A stretch of 64,000 nt of DNA from Podaxis mareebaensis (lineage: Eukaryota; Basidiomycota; Agaricomycetes; Agaricales; Agaricaceae): NCBI GenBank assembly GCA_018524725.1, contig JAEUWP010000601.1, positions 284,096-348,095 of the forward strand, in the 5' to 3' direction. Under the pieces are notes generated by a model. It was not told where the DNA came from. It did not search any database and worked only from the letters and a program-made list of their open reading frames with translations. A program made the translations under genes and the position numbers. Numbering within the stretch: the first letter of the stretch is position 1; each line of letters starts with the position of its first letter. This document shows, one piece after another, positions 47,372 to 60,277 of the stretch.

Positions 47372-47485
47372 AATAACATATTCATTATTCAAGTAGTAGG
47401 CTATCGCTGCTACGATACGGGTAAGTGTCTTCACCTTCATATCCTGGCGTTCAGTAGTGATCTCGTCTCCTTCCAGAACTGTGCG

Positions 47486-47593
47486 AACGTTGGGAGGGGT
47501 ACGAATGCTGGGAATGATGGGAATGTTGGGAAGGATGGGAATGTTGAGAGTGATGCGAGTGTTGGGAATGGTGTGAGCGTTGAGAGTGATACG
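47486..47593. repeat. 9-nt minisatellite, 12 degenerate copies
   Basis: Twelve consecutive 9-mers of the pattern AATGNTGGG (for example AATGCTGGG, AATGATGGG, AATGTTGGG, AAGGATGGG) fill the gap between two convergent genes. A minus-strand open frame through it merely encodes the repeat (IPN/ITL-like units). Confidence 0.8.
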
Positions 47594-47670
47594 ATCGACT
47601 GGAATGGCTTTCATTGGATTTTCTGCTCCGCAGGATTAGCCCTCTGAAAAACGATCAAGATTCTAATTCC

Positions 47671-49577
47671 TCACAAGGGTATTTGATTGCCCCGCTCGTC
47701 GATCATGATAACTTTTGTTGGACGAGGCGGACGAGGGTGGGCATGACTACGATAGACGAACATCAGGTTAGCCCGTGGTTCTTCATGTCGGTCGCACAGA
47801 AACCCACCGAAGATACCTGTCATCCCGATATCGACCTCTGTCGGGTCCCCCATGCCTGAAAGGGTAATGAGATGTCGGCTACCCCCTGCTGTATCTTCCC
47901 GCTCACCTGAACAAGATATTCCCGTGCTCGTCCTGAACCGTGAAGGGTGTCATATCCTTATGGTGGCTTCGAGGTACTGGGCCCGGATAACCAATTCTGA
48001 CTTCATAGTCAGTTCACCTGCCGCCAGGTTCTTCCAAGAGGCCTACCTAGTTATCTCATTGCCATCATGGTCCCTGAAAATCACATGAACGCCTGAAGGA
48101 ACGATATACCGATATTCCTCAGGCTCTGAATCTGCTTCGTCGTCTCCCAGATGCCGTTCGTACATTCTCGGCTGGATCCAGGGGTAAGTATCTGATTGAC
48201 CTTCGTGAACCGATGCTCACCTCGATTGTTTCTGTATGGTGGTAATCATTGTACATGTATAGCTTTTTTCTCGGGTCGCCACGCATCCCGCGACTACTGC
48301 GGGGCAGGTTTGAATCATGATGTATGTTCTGTAAAACCAAAACTCCTGATTTGGACTTCATATCACCCCAAATTGACATACCTCATGTGCATATTCCTGC
48401 GCAGGATTCCTTCGAGCATGCCTCCTATTCGGGTCATACCCAGGCTCATGGATGTGGTATACATTAGTCTGCAAAGGATTATTGCTGTTAATGGGTCCAG
48501 GGATAATCTGCGGTTCTTCCTCATTTTCGGCCAGTCTAGCTACGGGGTCGCTCACACCAAGCGGTTCTTCCTCCACCTGCCGTTGCTCTGTTCCATCCGG
48601 AAGCCATCCAATTCTGGCGTGCGCCTGCGGATGCCTATGTCTATCAGGTCCATCAGGTCCATGCCCCGAACGCCTACTTCCACTGACGCCAGTCATATGA
48701 GCATGACCGTCCCGCATCATTGGATCAGCGTATGAGCCTTCTAAATCCATACTGTCTGGTTCTCGGTATACAGACGGAATGGGTGTATAAGACCTGGACC
48801 TGGATCCACTTCGACTATGATTGGGCCCCCAAGAGCCGCGCCCTTGGCCGGCGCCATATGCTGGCGGTGCGGCGTAAGTGGGGTTGTAATCGTAGTGCTG
48901 CGGGGATGGGTGGCGACGATGGTGGCGATGACGGTGAGGTGAGCGGTGGTGACCCCGACTATGGTGTCTACCGTGATGTTCAGGCTGCATACTGCCGCGA
49001 GGGGGAAGCTGCTCTGGATATAACGTAGGGGGAGGAGCGTGTTCATACCCTGGCATACCGCCTGGGATTGGGGCTGCTGCGCCGGTACTCGTACTATATT
49101 GGAACCGCTGTTGATGGTGGTCTTCGTATGGATAGGGATACTCCTCGGGATAGACGGATGGGTTAGCAGGTTGATATCCTGGGGTTTGGTGATGAGGAGC
49201 GGGGGGAGGACCTGGTAGTATATCATCCTGTGGAGCGTGTTGTGGCTCCGCCCATTGCATATGCGATGTATCGTCTGAAAGACGATGATGATGCTATCGG
49301 AATGAAGCCATTAACATGCATGGACATTTGTACAACGCTATCAGCTACATGCCTTGTGTTTCTTTTTAAGGGTTCCTCGTCGTCCGAGGGAGGGGTCGGT
49401 CAGTGGTTGGGATTTTATGATTTCAGGAGGCATAGAAGCCGAGCGAGAGTGTGCCGCGATTGGGGAGGTAGGCGAAATGCCAGGAGCTGGATAAGCATAA
49501 TCTTTGGCGATAATGGGTACTGGACGAGGTTGAGCTTTAGAGCCCCCAAAGGACTTGAAAATATTGAAGCTGGGCAT
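47671..49577 (-). CDS. hypothetical His/Pro-rich protein with conserved C-terminal region
   Basis: Start MPSFNIFKSFGGSKAQPRPV at 49577; the first intron (about 49280-49340) joins KKKHKAYDTSHMQWAEPQ in frame. A long disordered middle exon (48358-49260 region) is rich in His, Pro, Arg and Tyr (for example HHSRGHHRSPHRHRHHRRHP). The C-terminal third is spread over small exons and looks folded: TYPWIQPRMYERHLGDDEAD, EYRYIVPSGVHVIFRDHDGN, DYEVRIGYPGPVPRSHHKDM, FTVQDEHGNILFRHGG and TKVIMIDERGNQIPL. The recurring DHDGN/DEHGN/DERGN turns suggest a repeated beta element. All introns join in frame, so this is a real gene. I do not recognise the family. Confidence 0.72.
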
Positions 49578-49880
49578 GTCGCAGGTCTTTAGCAGGGACG
49601 CGAACAGTTAGCTTTATATGGAGGTGCAAAGGCGAACCGGTGTGTCCCACGAGGTGAACATGCAGTCCAAGTGCACCACCGCCCAAGCTCCATGTATGAT
49701 TGCTATCCTTAACACTGCCTTTCTACAACGTGCCGATCAGGGCATCGCTCGGAATCCAGTCAATGGTCGCACCAAATGGAATTAAGCTTATTACATATAT
49801 GATTGGTCTTAGGTATCGATACCAAAGGTACATGAAGGCCGTGCAAAGACGTGGGTGAAGTTGACAAGATGCGATCGCGT

Positions 49881-51150
49881 TCATGTCATCGCATGAGCCT
49901 GAGCCTCGCTCCATTGGAGTTGCTTTACTTGGGATAGAGCCTGGGTGACTTTAGATATTGCGTCTGCGGTTGTGGCAACACTGGTTGGATCTACGAGAGC
50001 GGAGTTGGAAGCAAGTGACGTCAGTCGGGACGTGAGAGCTTGCAGCGAAAGTTGAAGAGCTTCTGCGGAAGACTCAAGCGTGCCCATAATTGGCGGAACC
50101 TAGAAGCATCGTTAGGCATAATTCGAGTACTCCGAAAGTGTTGAGGCTCACAGCCGCTGGAGCTTTGCTGGTTGCGACAGGGTTCTTTACCAGGTGTAAG
50201 AACAGGATAAGTAACGATCAAATGTATGCCTCACTTGTGTGACAGAACTCGGGATAACAGATGTTGGCTGCGATAGATTTGGTTGAGCAGCCTGAGAAAT
50301 TGTAAGCACACGGAAGTAGGGTTGCATGGGGGAACGAACCTGTCGGGAAGGGTGAACTTGTTGCGGAGGAGCGGCAGAACTTTGGGCAGGATTGAGTTGG
50401 TTGACGGTTTGCGCGGCAGTTTGTGATGAAGTTCCACCGTTCATTAAAACTAGCCGTTCACGCCCAAAATAATCCCTTTCGGTAGTATAGATACTGCCGC
50501 AGAGGACACATTCCTATATTTCAGTCAGACAGGCATTTAGTAGACGACGAATCAAGTGACCTTTCTTGGATCCTGTTCTCCACCCGCTTTTGGTGGGCGA
50601 ACAAGTGGGACATAGTAACACGAGTCCCTAGGACACTCATCTCCTAGCATAGTCCAACCCTGCAGCAAGCGTCGACCAATCTCTGCAGAGGCACGATCGG
50701 TTTGTTCCCGGCGACGGCGAGTTTCTTCTGTCTCGACAAAGGGTGGTATATCGCCTGAAGCATCGGAGACCTCCGTGGCTGGTGTTGATGTTCTTGTTAT
50801 CTGCGAGGCAGAGGAAGTGGAGGTCGAAGTGGCGGGGTGAGGTTCTTCAGGAGGAGGGGCGATAGGTGATTGACGTGGTGCTGCGGGCCTTTGAGTAAGT
50901 GAATACAATCAAGTGTGCTTATGTTACGTGCCGTCTGGACTTCCATCGCAGTTAACACAAAATTGTACGACTGGGTTCTGACCCGCCGGGGAGCGCAAAA
51001 GGGGGATTCTACAACCAGTGTTTGGACAAGAGCGATCTGTTAAGACCTGTGGGATATTAAGTATCTCGAAAACAAGACAGATGGAATACCCACCCATCCC
51101 TTGAGCATGTACGTGCCAAGGGCACTGGGGGCATCGAGGATGGTGGCCAT
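49881..51150 (-). CDS. double zinc-ribbon protein, autoantigen p27/ZNRD2 family
   Basis: Two copies of the Auto_anti-p27 (SSSCA1/ZNRD2) motif lie in one protein. The first is LGTYMLKGWVLTDRSCPNTG then CRIPLL and FCVNCDG. The second is IGRRLLQGWTMLGDECPRDS then CYYVPLVR and ECVLCGS. Each has a CX4C plus CX2C ribbon and the helix-GW lead. A Ser/Thr/Pro-rich linker (50760-50880) separates them. The C-terminal part is Gln/Ser-rich and ends with a predicted helix (ESSAEALQLSLQALTSRLTS). The start is ATG 51150 (MATILDAPSALGTYML). About six short introns. Human ZNRD2 has been linked to tankyrase and mitosis; a role here is unknown. Confidence 0.78.
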
Positions 51151-51288
51151 GACTTCGACTTGTCAGGAACAGGTTGATGGTGATATGTTGCCAATCTAGA
51201 TCTGTGGCCAGAAGTCACACGTCACTGATTGGGCTGCCACGACACTCAACGGCTCAACGGTGCTCCTTCCAGGTCGGCTACCTCTCCT

Positions 51289-54200
51289 ATGCACTGGAGA
51301 CAATTCTTGCCAGAATGTCTCTTCATCATCATTTTGGCTTCGTTCCAGATACCTCGTTGGCTGGCAAACACCTCCGCCTCCCCTCTCAATGGATCTGGGT
51401 GGACCACTCAGCGGAAACTTGCAGCTCGGTGCGTCACATCACTTGGTGTCAACAACAGAGCTCCACTAAAGCTCAAAACATAGGGAGAGGACGAGGGAAT
51501 TATTCTATCACGGCTATGATAATTACATGACCTTTGGTATGGCATTGTCCCATCATATGAGCATATTTATCTGACTCCTTGCAGCCTTTCCGTTGGATGA
51601 GGTATATGAATCAGAATCCCCAAAACCACGCCCGACTGAAGGAATGATTTGTAGCTGACGCCGTTATCATGTTCTGGCCAAGGACCAGATTGGGAGAATC
51701 CGTGTGTTTTTCCGCTTCGAGTTACCAAGTGTTTCACCCACTCACTTGTTGTAGGGCAAACATTGCGGCAAATGATGTCGCAGGAAACTTCTCGCTAACA
51801 CTCATTGACGTTCTTGACACTCTCGTTGTTTTGGACGACCGGGAGGGCTTTGAAAAGGCTGTGAAGAACGTCATCCAATGGGTCCAATTCGACGTGAACA
51901 CGAAGCCTCAAGTCTTCGAAACAACCATCCGAGTTCTAGGGGGTCTTCTATCCGGACACATATTTGCTAGTCGTCCAGGACAGTCCTTCTATCTCCCCTG
52001 GTATCGTGGGGAACTGTTGGAACTTGCTCATGACCTTGGAAGACGTTTACTGCCAGCTTTCTCTACTCGGACAGGACTTCCGTACGCTAGGGTACTGTCT
52101 ATTCTTCTTCCCACCCTTCAATCGAACTCAATTTATGTGAAAGATCAATCTCCGTAAGGGCGTGGTGAGGGGAGAAACCGTTGAGACATGTTGGTAACTC
52201 CTTTCTGTTGTTGTTCCTACAAGGTCTTAGAATGTCTATAATAGGCACTGCAGGAGCGGGAAGTCTCATACTGGAATTCGCAACGTTGAGCCGGTTGACG
52301 GGAGATGACCGGTTTGAAAAAGCTGCTTACAAGGTGAGGACAGTGGCATCCTTAGCTTTGAATTGACTCAATGGTTCTAGGCTTTTTTCGCGCTGTGGAA
52401 TCGCAAATCAGATATCGGTCTTCTTGGCAATACTATCAATAACTGGAATGGGGTGTGTTGGCGCTTCATAGGGCGACATGATTCACGGTTTTTACAATGA
52501 CTGTCTAGGAATGGATCGCGCCCGAAGTGACAAGCACTGGTGCGGGTATTGACTCGTTCTTTGAATATGCCCTCAAATGGTACATTATGAGTGGTATGTG
52601 GGATCCATATGGTTTCGCCGTCAAGTTGATTAAAATTCATAGGGGAAATCGAGTTCCTAGACGTCTGGGATGATGCATATGCGGCTATTATGCGATATTC
52701 AAGAGCAGCAGACGGATATTGGGTACGCCGTTTGCCCATGGGTACGACTCGAGTTACTCACCCCAATTCGCAAATCTTAGTACCGACCTGTGAACATGAA
52801 CACTGGAGACACAGCTTATTTCACCGTTGATTCGTTATCCGCCTTTTGGCCAGGACTACAAGTTTTGGCTGGCGACGTACAAAGTGCCATCAAACTGCAT
52901 ATGTTATGTGGGTTTCCATTTTGCTTAAAATTTCCTCTTCCTGACTAGGCTCGGCAGATTATAATTTATGGCGGGAACACTCCGGACTTCCTGAAGTGTA
53001 CGATACGAATTTTCGACGCGCTACTTCACATCAATACCCGCTCCGTCCAGGTGAGACTTGTGCGACTCGGCATATCTCATAACCTGACACAGAGTCGCAG
53101 AGTTTATCGAGTCCACATGGTATTTATATCGAGTATGTCTTACATGCGGTATCTCTTTGTCCAGCTTCTTAAGGTTATTGCATTTGGCAGGCAACTCGTG
53201 ATCCCTTCTACCTGGATGTCGGAGAACGCGCGCTCGAGGATATCATCGCAAGAGCCAAAGTCGACTGCGGGCTAACCGGAATCCAAGATCTCCGCACGAA
53301 TAAACGCGATGACCGTATGGAATCTTTCGCACTTTCAGAAACGTTAAAGGTTTGGACTTCGACAACAAATGCTATTACAAGGTCCCTAATGCCCGGCTGC
53401 AGTATCTTTATTTGCTCTTCGACGAAGACAATTTCGTACACCGCGACGACTCCAATTATGTTTTCACGACTGAAGGTCATATCCTAACTCTCGACCGGGA
53501 ACATCTACGACCCTTGCCGATGTCGCGAAGGAAAATGCGACCCGTGGATAATCACCAATGTCCGGTATATAAACCCTTCATCGGGGTCTACGACAACAGT
53601 TCAAAGGAAACTGGCCTTGTTCGCGGTATTCGGTCGAGAAGCGATTATGACTACGCACGGAAGTTGGTGGGAGTGCATGCCAGTTCAGTTGAGATAGATG
53701 CCTGGTCAGCTAATGGATGGTGTGAAAAACCGATGGTAGAGAACTTCGTGAGTTTATGGCTAGAATTGGTTGATATTGTTGCTGACGAGAATTGCAGTCA
53801 TACGACTTTATCCTTTCCGCTGACGGGCGAAATGTACCGGAGGACTTGAGTCCAAGTCGCTTGAAGTTAGAACCTGTAGCAGATGGATTTGTCATCCACA
53901 ATATCACCGGTATCAGAACCCAAATCGTTCGACGACTGGACGACCAAGGTTATGATGTGCGAAAGTGTACGTCCCCGTTATCTTTTGGCTCCACCAACTG
54001 TAGGTTGACCAAAAATATAGTGGGTCACTATCATGTCAGGCCGGGACACATAGTTTACATCAACGATTCCTCAATTTTCGTTACGCCAGCCGAGGACCCG
54101 AGCCTTGCCACTCCAAGAGGAACCAGAGACCCTGACGTCCAGCTCCGTGTATTCTTCGACATAGTCGATCCTACGTTCGGGTTTCAACTGGGCAACATGG

Positions 54201-54841
54201 ATGGTATAGACATAGGTTTTCGGGCGACAGCATATACCGCCTCTTTTGGTGCCGACCTTTCTGCCCGCGTCGCTGAACCACCCGATAAGTCACCCCGCAT
54301 GACGCAAGGGGAAGGTCTTCCACTTTTCCGGGAGCTTAGCAACCAGAAAGGGTGTTCACCCTACAAACACTCATATCCTGACAGCATCCTCGTTGTGGAG
54401 CGCGGGGATTGCACGTTCCTTGACAAACTCCTAGAAGCTCAAAATGCCGGTGCTGCTGGGGTCATCGTTATCAGCAACGAGGATCTCCCTATCAACCCCA
54501 CCGCTGGCTCTGACGAGGTGATTGCAGCTGGAGACCTTTCCGATGTTGGTCTCCTCTTGCTGCCCAAAACCACTGGGAGGGTTCTGACAGAGCTCATGGA
54601 GACGATTGAAAAGGTTGGAACAGGTCAAGTCATGGTCGCCATTCACCGGGATCCTCTTGCCACTGCCGATTCAGCTAGCAAGGGAGCACCCAAAAAAGAT
54701 CAGAAACGAGAACCTGAGAAAGACCAGGAGGATAGGAACAGAAGTGGGAAGACGGGGGAAGAGACCAGTCAGGATACCAACAACCCGCGGATATTGTATA
54801 TTAACGGCCATCCATTGCTAAATACCCGACTGTTGGTGTAA
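51289..54841 (+). CDS. EDEM-type alpha-mannosidase (GH47) with PA domain
   Basis: This is an ER lumenal mannose-trimming protein that marks misfolded glycoproteins for ERAD (Htm1/Mnl1, EDEM family). It starts with a signal peptide ([20 protein letters not shown]). Exons then give [106 protein letters not shown] and [10 protein letters not shown]. These contain the GH47 acidic catalytic residues and the calcium-binding Thr. After the catalytic domain a protease-associated (PA) domain is visible ([35 protein letters not shown]). A charged Lys/Glu tail follows (54690-54780). No KDEL-type signal is present. More than ten introns. Confidence 0.9.
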
Positions 54842-54929
54842 GCAAAAAATCTATCCCAGTAGAATATCTATGATAAACGTATTAATATACCAACTCCCAC
54901 GTACGTCCATTGCTTCTGGCGATGAGCCT

Positions 54930-55639
54930 CTAGTCATCAGTTTGAATGATGGAGTAGACGGGAGCATCGAGCTTGGTGGAGGCTTTAAGGAATAGAAGCT
55001 CTATGATGAAGAGGTACTCCAGGGTCTTTCCTCCTTGTTTCTGGACAAGCTCGCCTGCAGCTTTGGCAGAACCACCTTCAGGGAGGGGTCAGCCATAACC
55101 TGGATCTTCACTGGCATTGCAAATACCTGTTGCGATCAGGTCGTCAATAACGATCACGTTCTGTCCGGGCTTGATAGCGTCGGCTTGCATTTCAAAGGTA
55201 TCCTGCCCATAATGGGCGGTCAGCTACGAATCCGTAACCAAAACGCCTTCACACACCGTGCCGTATTCCTTGATATATTCTGCGCTGACGCACTCTCCGG
55301 GTAATTTTCCCTTTTTTCGGACAGGGACGAATGCGGCACCCAATCTCAGAGCAATGACGGGTCCCAAAAGGAATCCACGGGCGTCAAGACCCACGACGAC
55401 ATCTATCTTGTTGTGATCTGAGAGGCCGAGAGTATGGGATGTGATATGGTGGATGAGATGGGTGATGAGGGTCTCGAACGCGAGGGGATCGCGCAGGATT
55501 GGGAAGATATCCAAGAATACGATGCCCTGACAAACGGTTACTGATGTTGTCTTCTAGCCCTGTACTAAGGCCTTCTCACCTGCTTGGGAAAGTCTGCATG
55601 CGCCTTCAGCTTTCCCCGGAGGAAATCGATGTCAGCCAT
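54930..55639 (-). CDS. APT1: adenine phosphoribosyltransferase
   Basis: This enzyme converts adenine plus PRPP to AMP (purine salvage, cytosol). The first exon is [20 protein letters not shown]; the next gives [20 protein letters not shown] and [40 protein letters not shown] is the flexible loop, and [20 protein letters not shown] the PRPP-binding motif. An intron (about 55073-55125) interrupts this motif between ATG and GS. The C-terminus is [11 protein letters not shown]. Length is about 180 residues as usual. Its end faces the mannosidase gene with less than 90 bp between stop codons. Confidence 0.92.
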
Positions 55640-55919
55640 ATAGACCGTTGTACTTGAGTTAGTTAGGTCAGACCGTGTGCTTCGTTCATCGAGTAAATTT
55701 GTGCACATCAGATCGCCAAATTAGGGCAATCGGACACAAGTTTGCTACGAGTGGGGGCTGCGACGGATACTATTCCAAGTCGTATATCGTCAACGACAAC
55801 TGCGTATATATGGAGAGCCCTAATGAAGCATGACGCATATATTGAATAGTGGCACGCTTGTCGCATATGAGAAAATCATAGGTAGGCATTACAAGGAGTG
55901 GATCAACTACAGAGGATGC

Positions 55920-56907
55920 TTAAACAGACTCGAGAGGTGCGGGCTCCTTGAAGTCCTTCACAACCCGTGTACCGGTCTCCTGCTTTCCATGTTAGTGTAT
56001 AACCAGAGTATGAGGAGGGACCAAGACGTACATCAGTCGATTCACCGTGAAGTTCAAGCAGTTTCGAAACATCGAACTTGGGCGACTTCAAGATTTTAGC
56101 CTTGCGGATGTAGACGTTTTGCAAGGGGTAGATGCTCCTCGACGCCTTCTCGATCTCCCGACCAATAGCCTCGGGCACGAACTTCTGCACCAACTCCTTC
56201 AAGTCGCAACTTGTCGCCTCACGGGTGATAATCTCGAACATCTTCTTCCTGATCTCCCGCACCTGACTCGACTGCGCGTATGTGGTCTTCCTCACTTGCG
56301 AGGGGCGGCGTTTTGTGAAGCCGATAGCGAAAAGACGGAGGAGGTAGCCATCGGTGGTTTTGACGTCAACGTGGGCTTCAATGAGTGTTTGCCACTTGCG
56401 AACAAGGGAACGGAGCTTGTCGGAGGTAAAGTCCATGCCATGGAAGTTGGTAAGGCAGTTCTTGCCCTGAATTTCATCAATGCGCAGCTTGATTTTGCGG
56501 AAGGATTGCTCCTCATCCTTGTTAAGGTCTCCCAGCGAAACCTCAACAATACGGCCTCGGAGAGAGTCATTGGCATTCTCTGCAAATGTCCAATAAATTA
56601 GACGCCCTTGAGCCCAAATGTTTGAGCGACGTACTCAAACCAACGGATCGGTTGACAAGAGTCTTGCCAACATTCCGGACCTCGAAGATTGAAGGCGCTT
56701 TGATGTCGTACCAGTCTACCAGCATTATAAGCGCATATATCAACGTTCTGGTCTTGAATTTATCCACCTTTGCGAGTGAAGGGGTCGACGACCTTTTTCT
56801 TGATACCCTTCTTACCCTTCGAGAGACGTTTGTTCTGTGATAGCGGAAGGGTCAGTTATTTGGCGGCTGCTGACGGCAGTGTTTCTGCGCACCTTTCCTA
56901 CAGCCAT
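55920..56907 (-). CDS. RPS1: 40S ribosomal protein S1 (eS1, S3Ae)
   Basis: This is a component of the small ribosomal subunit. A first exon of seven codons (MAVGKNK split after GK) is followed by [60 protein letters not shown] and [20 protein letters not shown]. The long exon has [21 protein letters not shown] and [20 protein letters not shown] sequences. The last intron (about 55982-56037) joins ESTD to [19 protein letters not shown]. Everything agrees with eS1. The gene is divergent from ATG10, with 208 bp between start codons. Confidence 0.95.
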
Positions 56908-57115
56908 GATTCCGTGTTGAGAGCGTCCGCGATGGAGTCGAGCAGACGATGGGCCGGCACTTGGACGGGCTTAGTTTTGAGATTGCAGAGGCTGCAGGCC
57001 TTTGGTCTTGTTGTCTATCCCATCCCAGCCATGGTTGGTGGCGCAAACCTTAATTCTGGAGCTGTACAGTTATTTCCCACAATGTTACGCCCTGTCGCTG
57101 AATGATGTCACAAGG

Positions 57116-57866
57116 ATGCCGACCCGACCCCAGTTCGATGCAGCTTGCAAAGCACTCATTGACAAGTACGCTGAACCGACGGAAGACTCTGTTGCAACAT
57201 CTCCTCTGAAAGGATGGTCCTGGAACGAACATCCCGTATGCAAATCGGAAATGGACTTGTTGGGTTCTCCCTGAACAACACCTCAGAGCTATCCCAACTT
57301 CGGCTACATGTCTCGTACCGTCAACATTTTTCGTCGGCTTGATGACCCCGCCGACCATCTTGATGATATTTCCAACGATGCGACATTCGAGGAACTTGAT
57401 CCGAGTGTAGCTTCCACTAATCCCGAACCTAATTTGGCTTTACTCTGCCAACAACATGTGGTATTCTCCTCTACGTTCAGAGTTCCGGCGTTCTATTTCA
57501 TAGTTTATGACTCCAGTGAGCCTATCCCCTCATATCCCTCCCGAAACTGTTCTCATCAATGTAGGCGGCGCTCCACTTCCACTCTCGGACACCGTCAAGA
57601 CTTCGCTTTTCAAGAGCCGTGTGGGCGACGGTGTCGAAGTTTCTTCATATGCAATTTCTCTTCCCACATCGACGTTTCCCTTGCTCTCCCACGGCGACCA
57701 TCCTACTCTTGGCACTCCATGTTGGTATTTCCACCCTTGCGAAACAGCGACTGCCGTCGGAGAATTGCTGCATGAAGTAAAGGGGGATGGTTGGGACGAG
57801 CAAACCAAGTTGATCCGCTGGTTGGAGTTGTGGTTCATGGCAGTCTGTAGCGTTGTAAATCTATAA
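57116..57866 (+). CDS. ATG10: ubiquitin-like-conjugating enzyme Atg10
   Basis: Atg10 is the E2-like enzyme that conjugates Atg12 to Atg5 in autophagy. The ATG at 57116 opens MPTRPQFDAACKALIDKYAE. A 50 nt intron after EHP leads to SYPNFGYMSRTVNIF. The core is QQHVVFSSTFRVPAFYFIVY, GAPLPLSDTV, FPLLSHGDHPTLGTPCWYF and the catalytic HPCET (Cys in the HPC motif, near 57738). It ends LELWFMAVCSVVNL. Length is about 215 residues with two introns seen. The frame is open upstream of 57116, but the conserved start and the divergent RPS1 promoter favour this ATG. Confidence 0.87.
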
Positions 57867-58191
57867 ATTGCCTATTGGACAACAACAATTTTCGAGCCTA
57901 TCTAATCGCTTAAGGTTCCAACGTTTAAGGACGATAGGTTTTATTATTGGACACTGCAATGGGGTGTATTCACGAACCATTTCAACGAGATTGGGTGTGG
58001 AGGGGTTCAGTGTCAGTTCAGTTTTCGCTGAAAACTTACTGAAAGCGGGGTTGCGAATACACCGTGGGTCCTTCTGCTGTGAGAATGACGATAGATAAGC
58101 ACCACTGAAGCACCGGCTTTCGAGAAGGTCGGTTGTGGCTTATGGGTAAAACTTGTCGAGACGCCGCCAAAGGCCGGTAAAGACACCCCAC
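57867..58191. other. intergenic, no gene recognised
   Basis: 3' flank of ATG10 and distal promoter of the thiolase gene. Two overlapping minus-strand open frames (58013-58218) show no motif. Confidence 0.5.
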
Positions 58192-58253
58192 CCAATAGGA
58201 ATCATAAACATATGACACCGTGGCCGGATCATCTCGACCAACACCCTATAAAT
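58192..58253 (+). promoter_or_regulatory. CCAAT and TATA elements upstream of the thiolase gene
   Basis: CCAAT at 58192-58196 and CTATAAAT at 58246-58253 stand 50 bp apart in the order expected for a plus-strand core promoter. The ATG is 222 bp downstream, so the leader would be fairly long. A second TATAAA-like site lies at 58461-58467, too close to the ATG to serve it. Confidence 0.45.
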
Positions 58254-58475
58254 GGGGCCCATACTCCTAAGCCCTTTCTTCGCACACCTCCGACAACAAC
58301 GCCTTTGTCGTTGCTCCGACTCTAGGAGTGAAATATCTGTGGGCCGATTTCCGAGTTTGTCTACATTTAGCCCCCGCGTTCGTTCCTCCGAGCCAATTAG
58401 TTTGTCGTACGATCTCGCAACATCGATTGGGTCGCGAATATCCGAAAGTGAAAATCACCCATATAAAGCCAAAAC

Positions 58476-60003
<1,528 letters not shown>

Positions 60004-60277
60004 AACAAGATTCTTGCATTGGACATGATTTCCCCTGTGATTCCTTTTCTTTTGTAGTGTTTCCGTTGGAATAATACAAGCAATAATACCACCATGCGTC
60101 CCTAGCGCCCTTTTCGATTTTGCCGAAGACATGCAATTTCACCTCCGGTATATGCGCTTGCTTTGTCTAACGAGCTCTAACGAGCCGCAGCTAGTTTGCA
60201 TCGAGGAGCTTAACTAAGCCGGCTCCGGCCCGGATCGTCGACATTCCAAATGACGTATAGTTGGTTTAGCGGGGTGG

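Noticed and set aside
47339..47614. Minus-strand open frame of 91 codons
   Set aside because: It mainly translates the 9-nt minisatellite and overlaps the end of the Faf1-like gene.
48720..49230. Plus-strand frames across the His/Pro-rich exon
   Set aside because: Shadow frames of a low-complexity exon on the minus strand.
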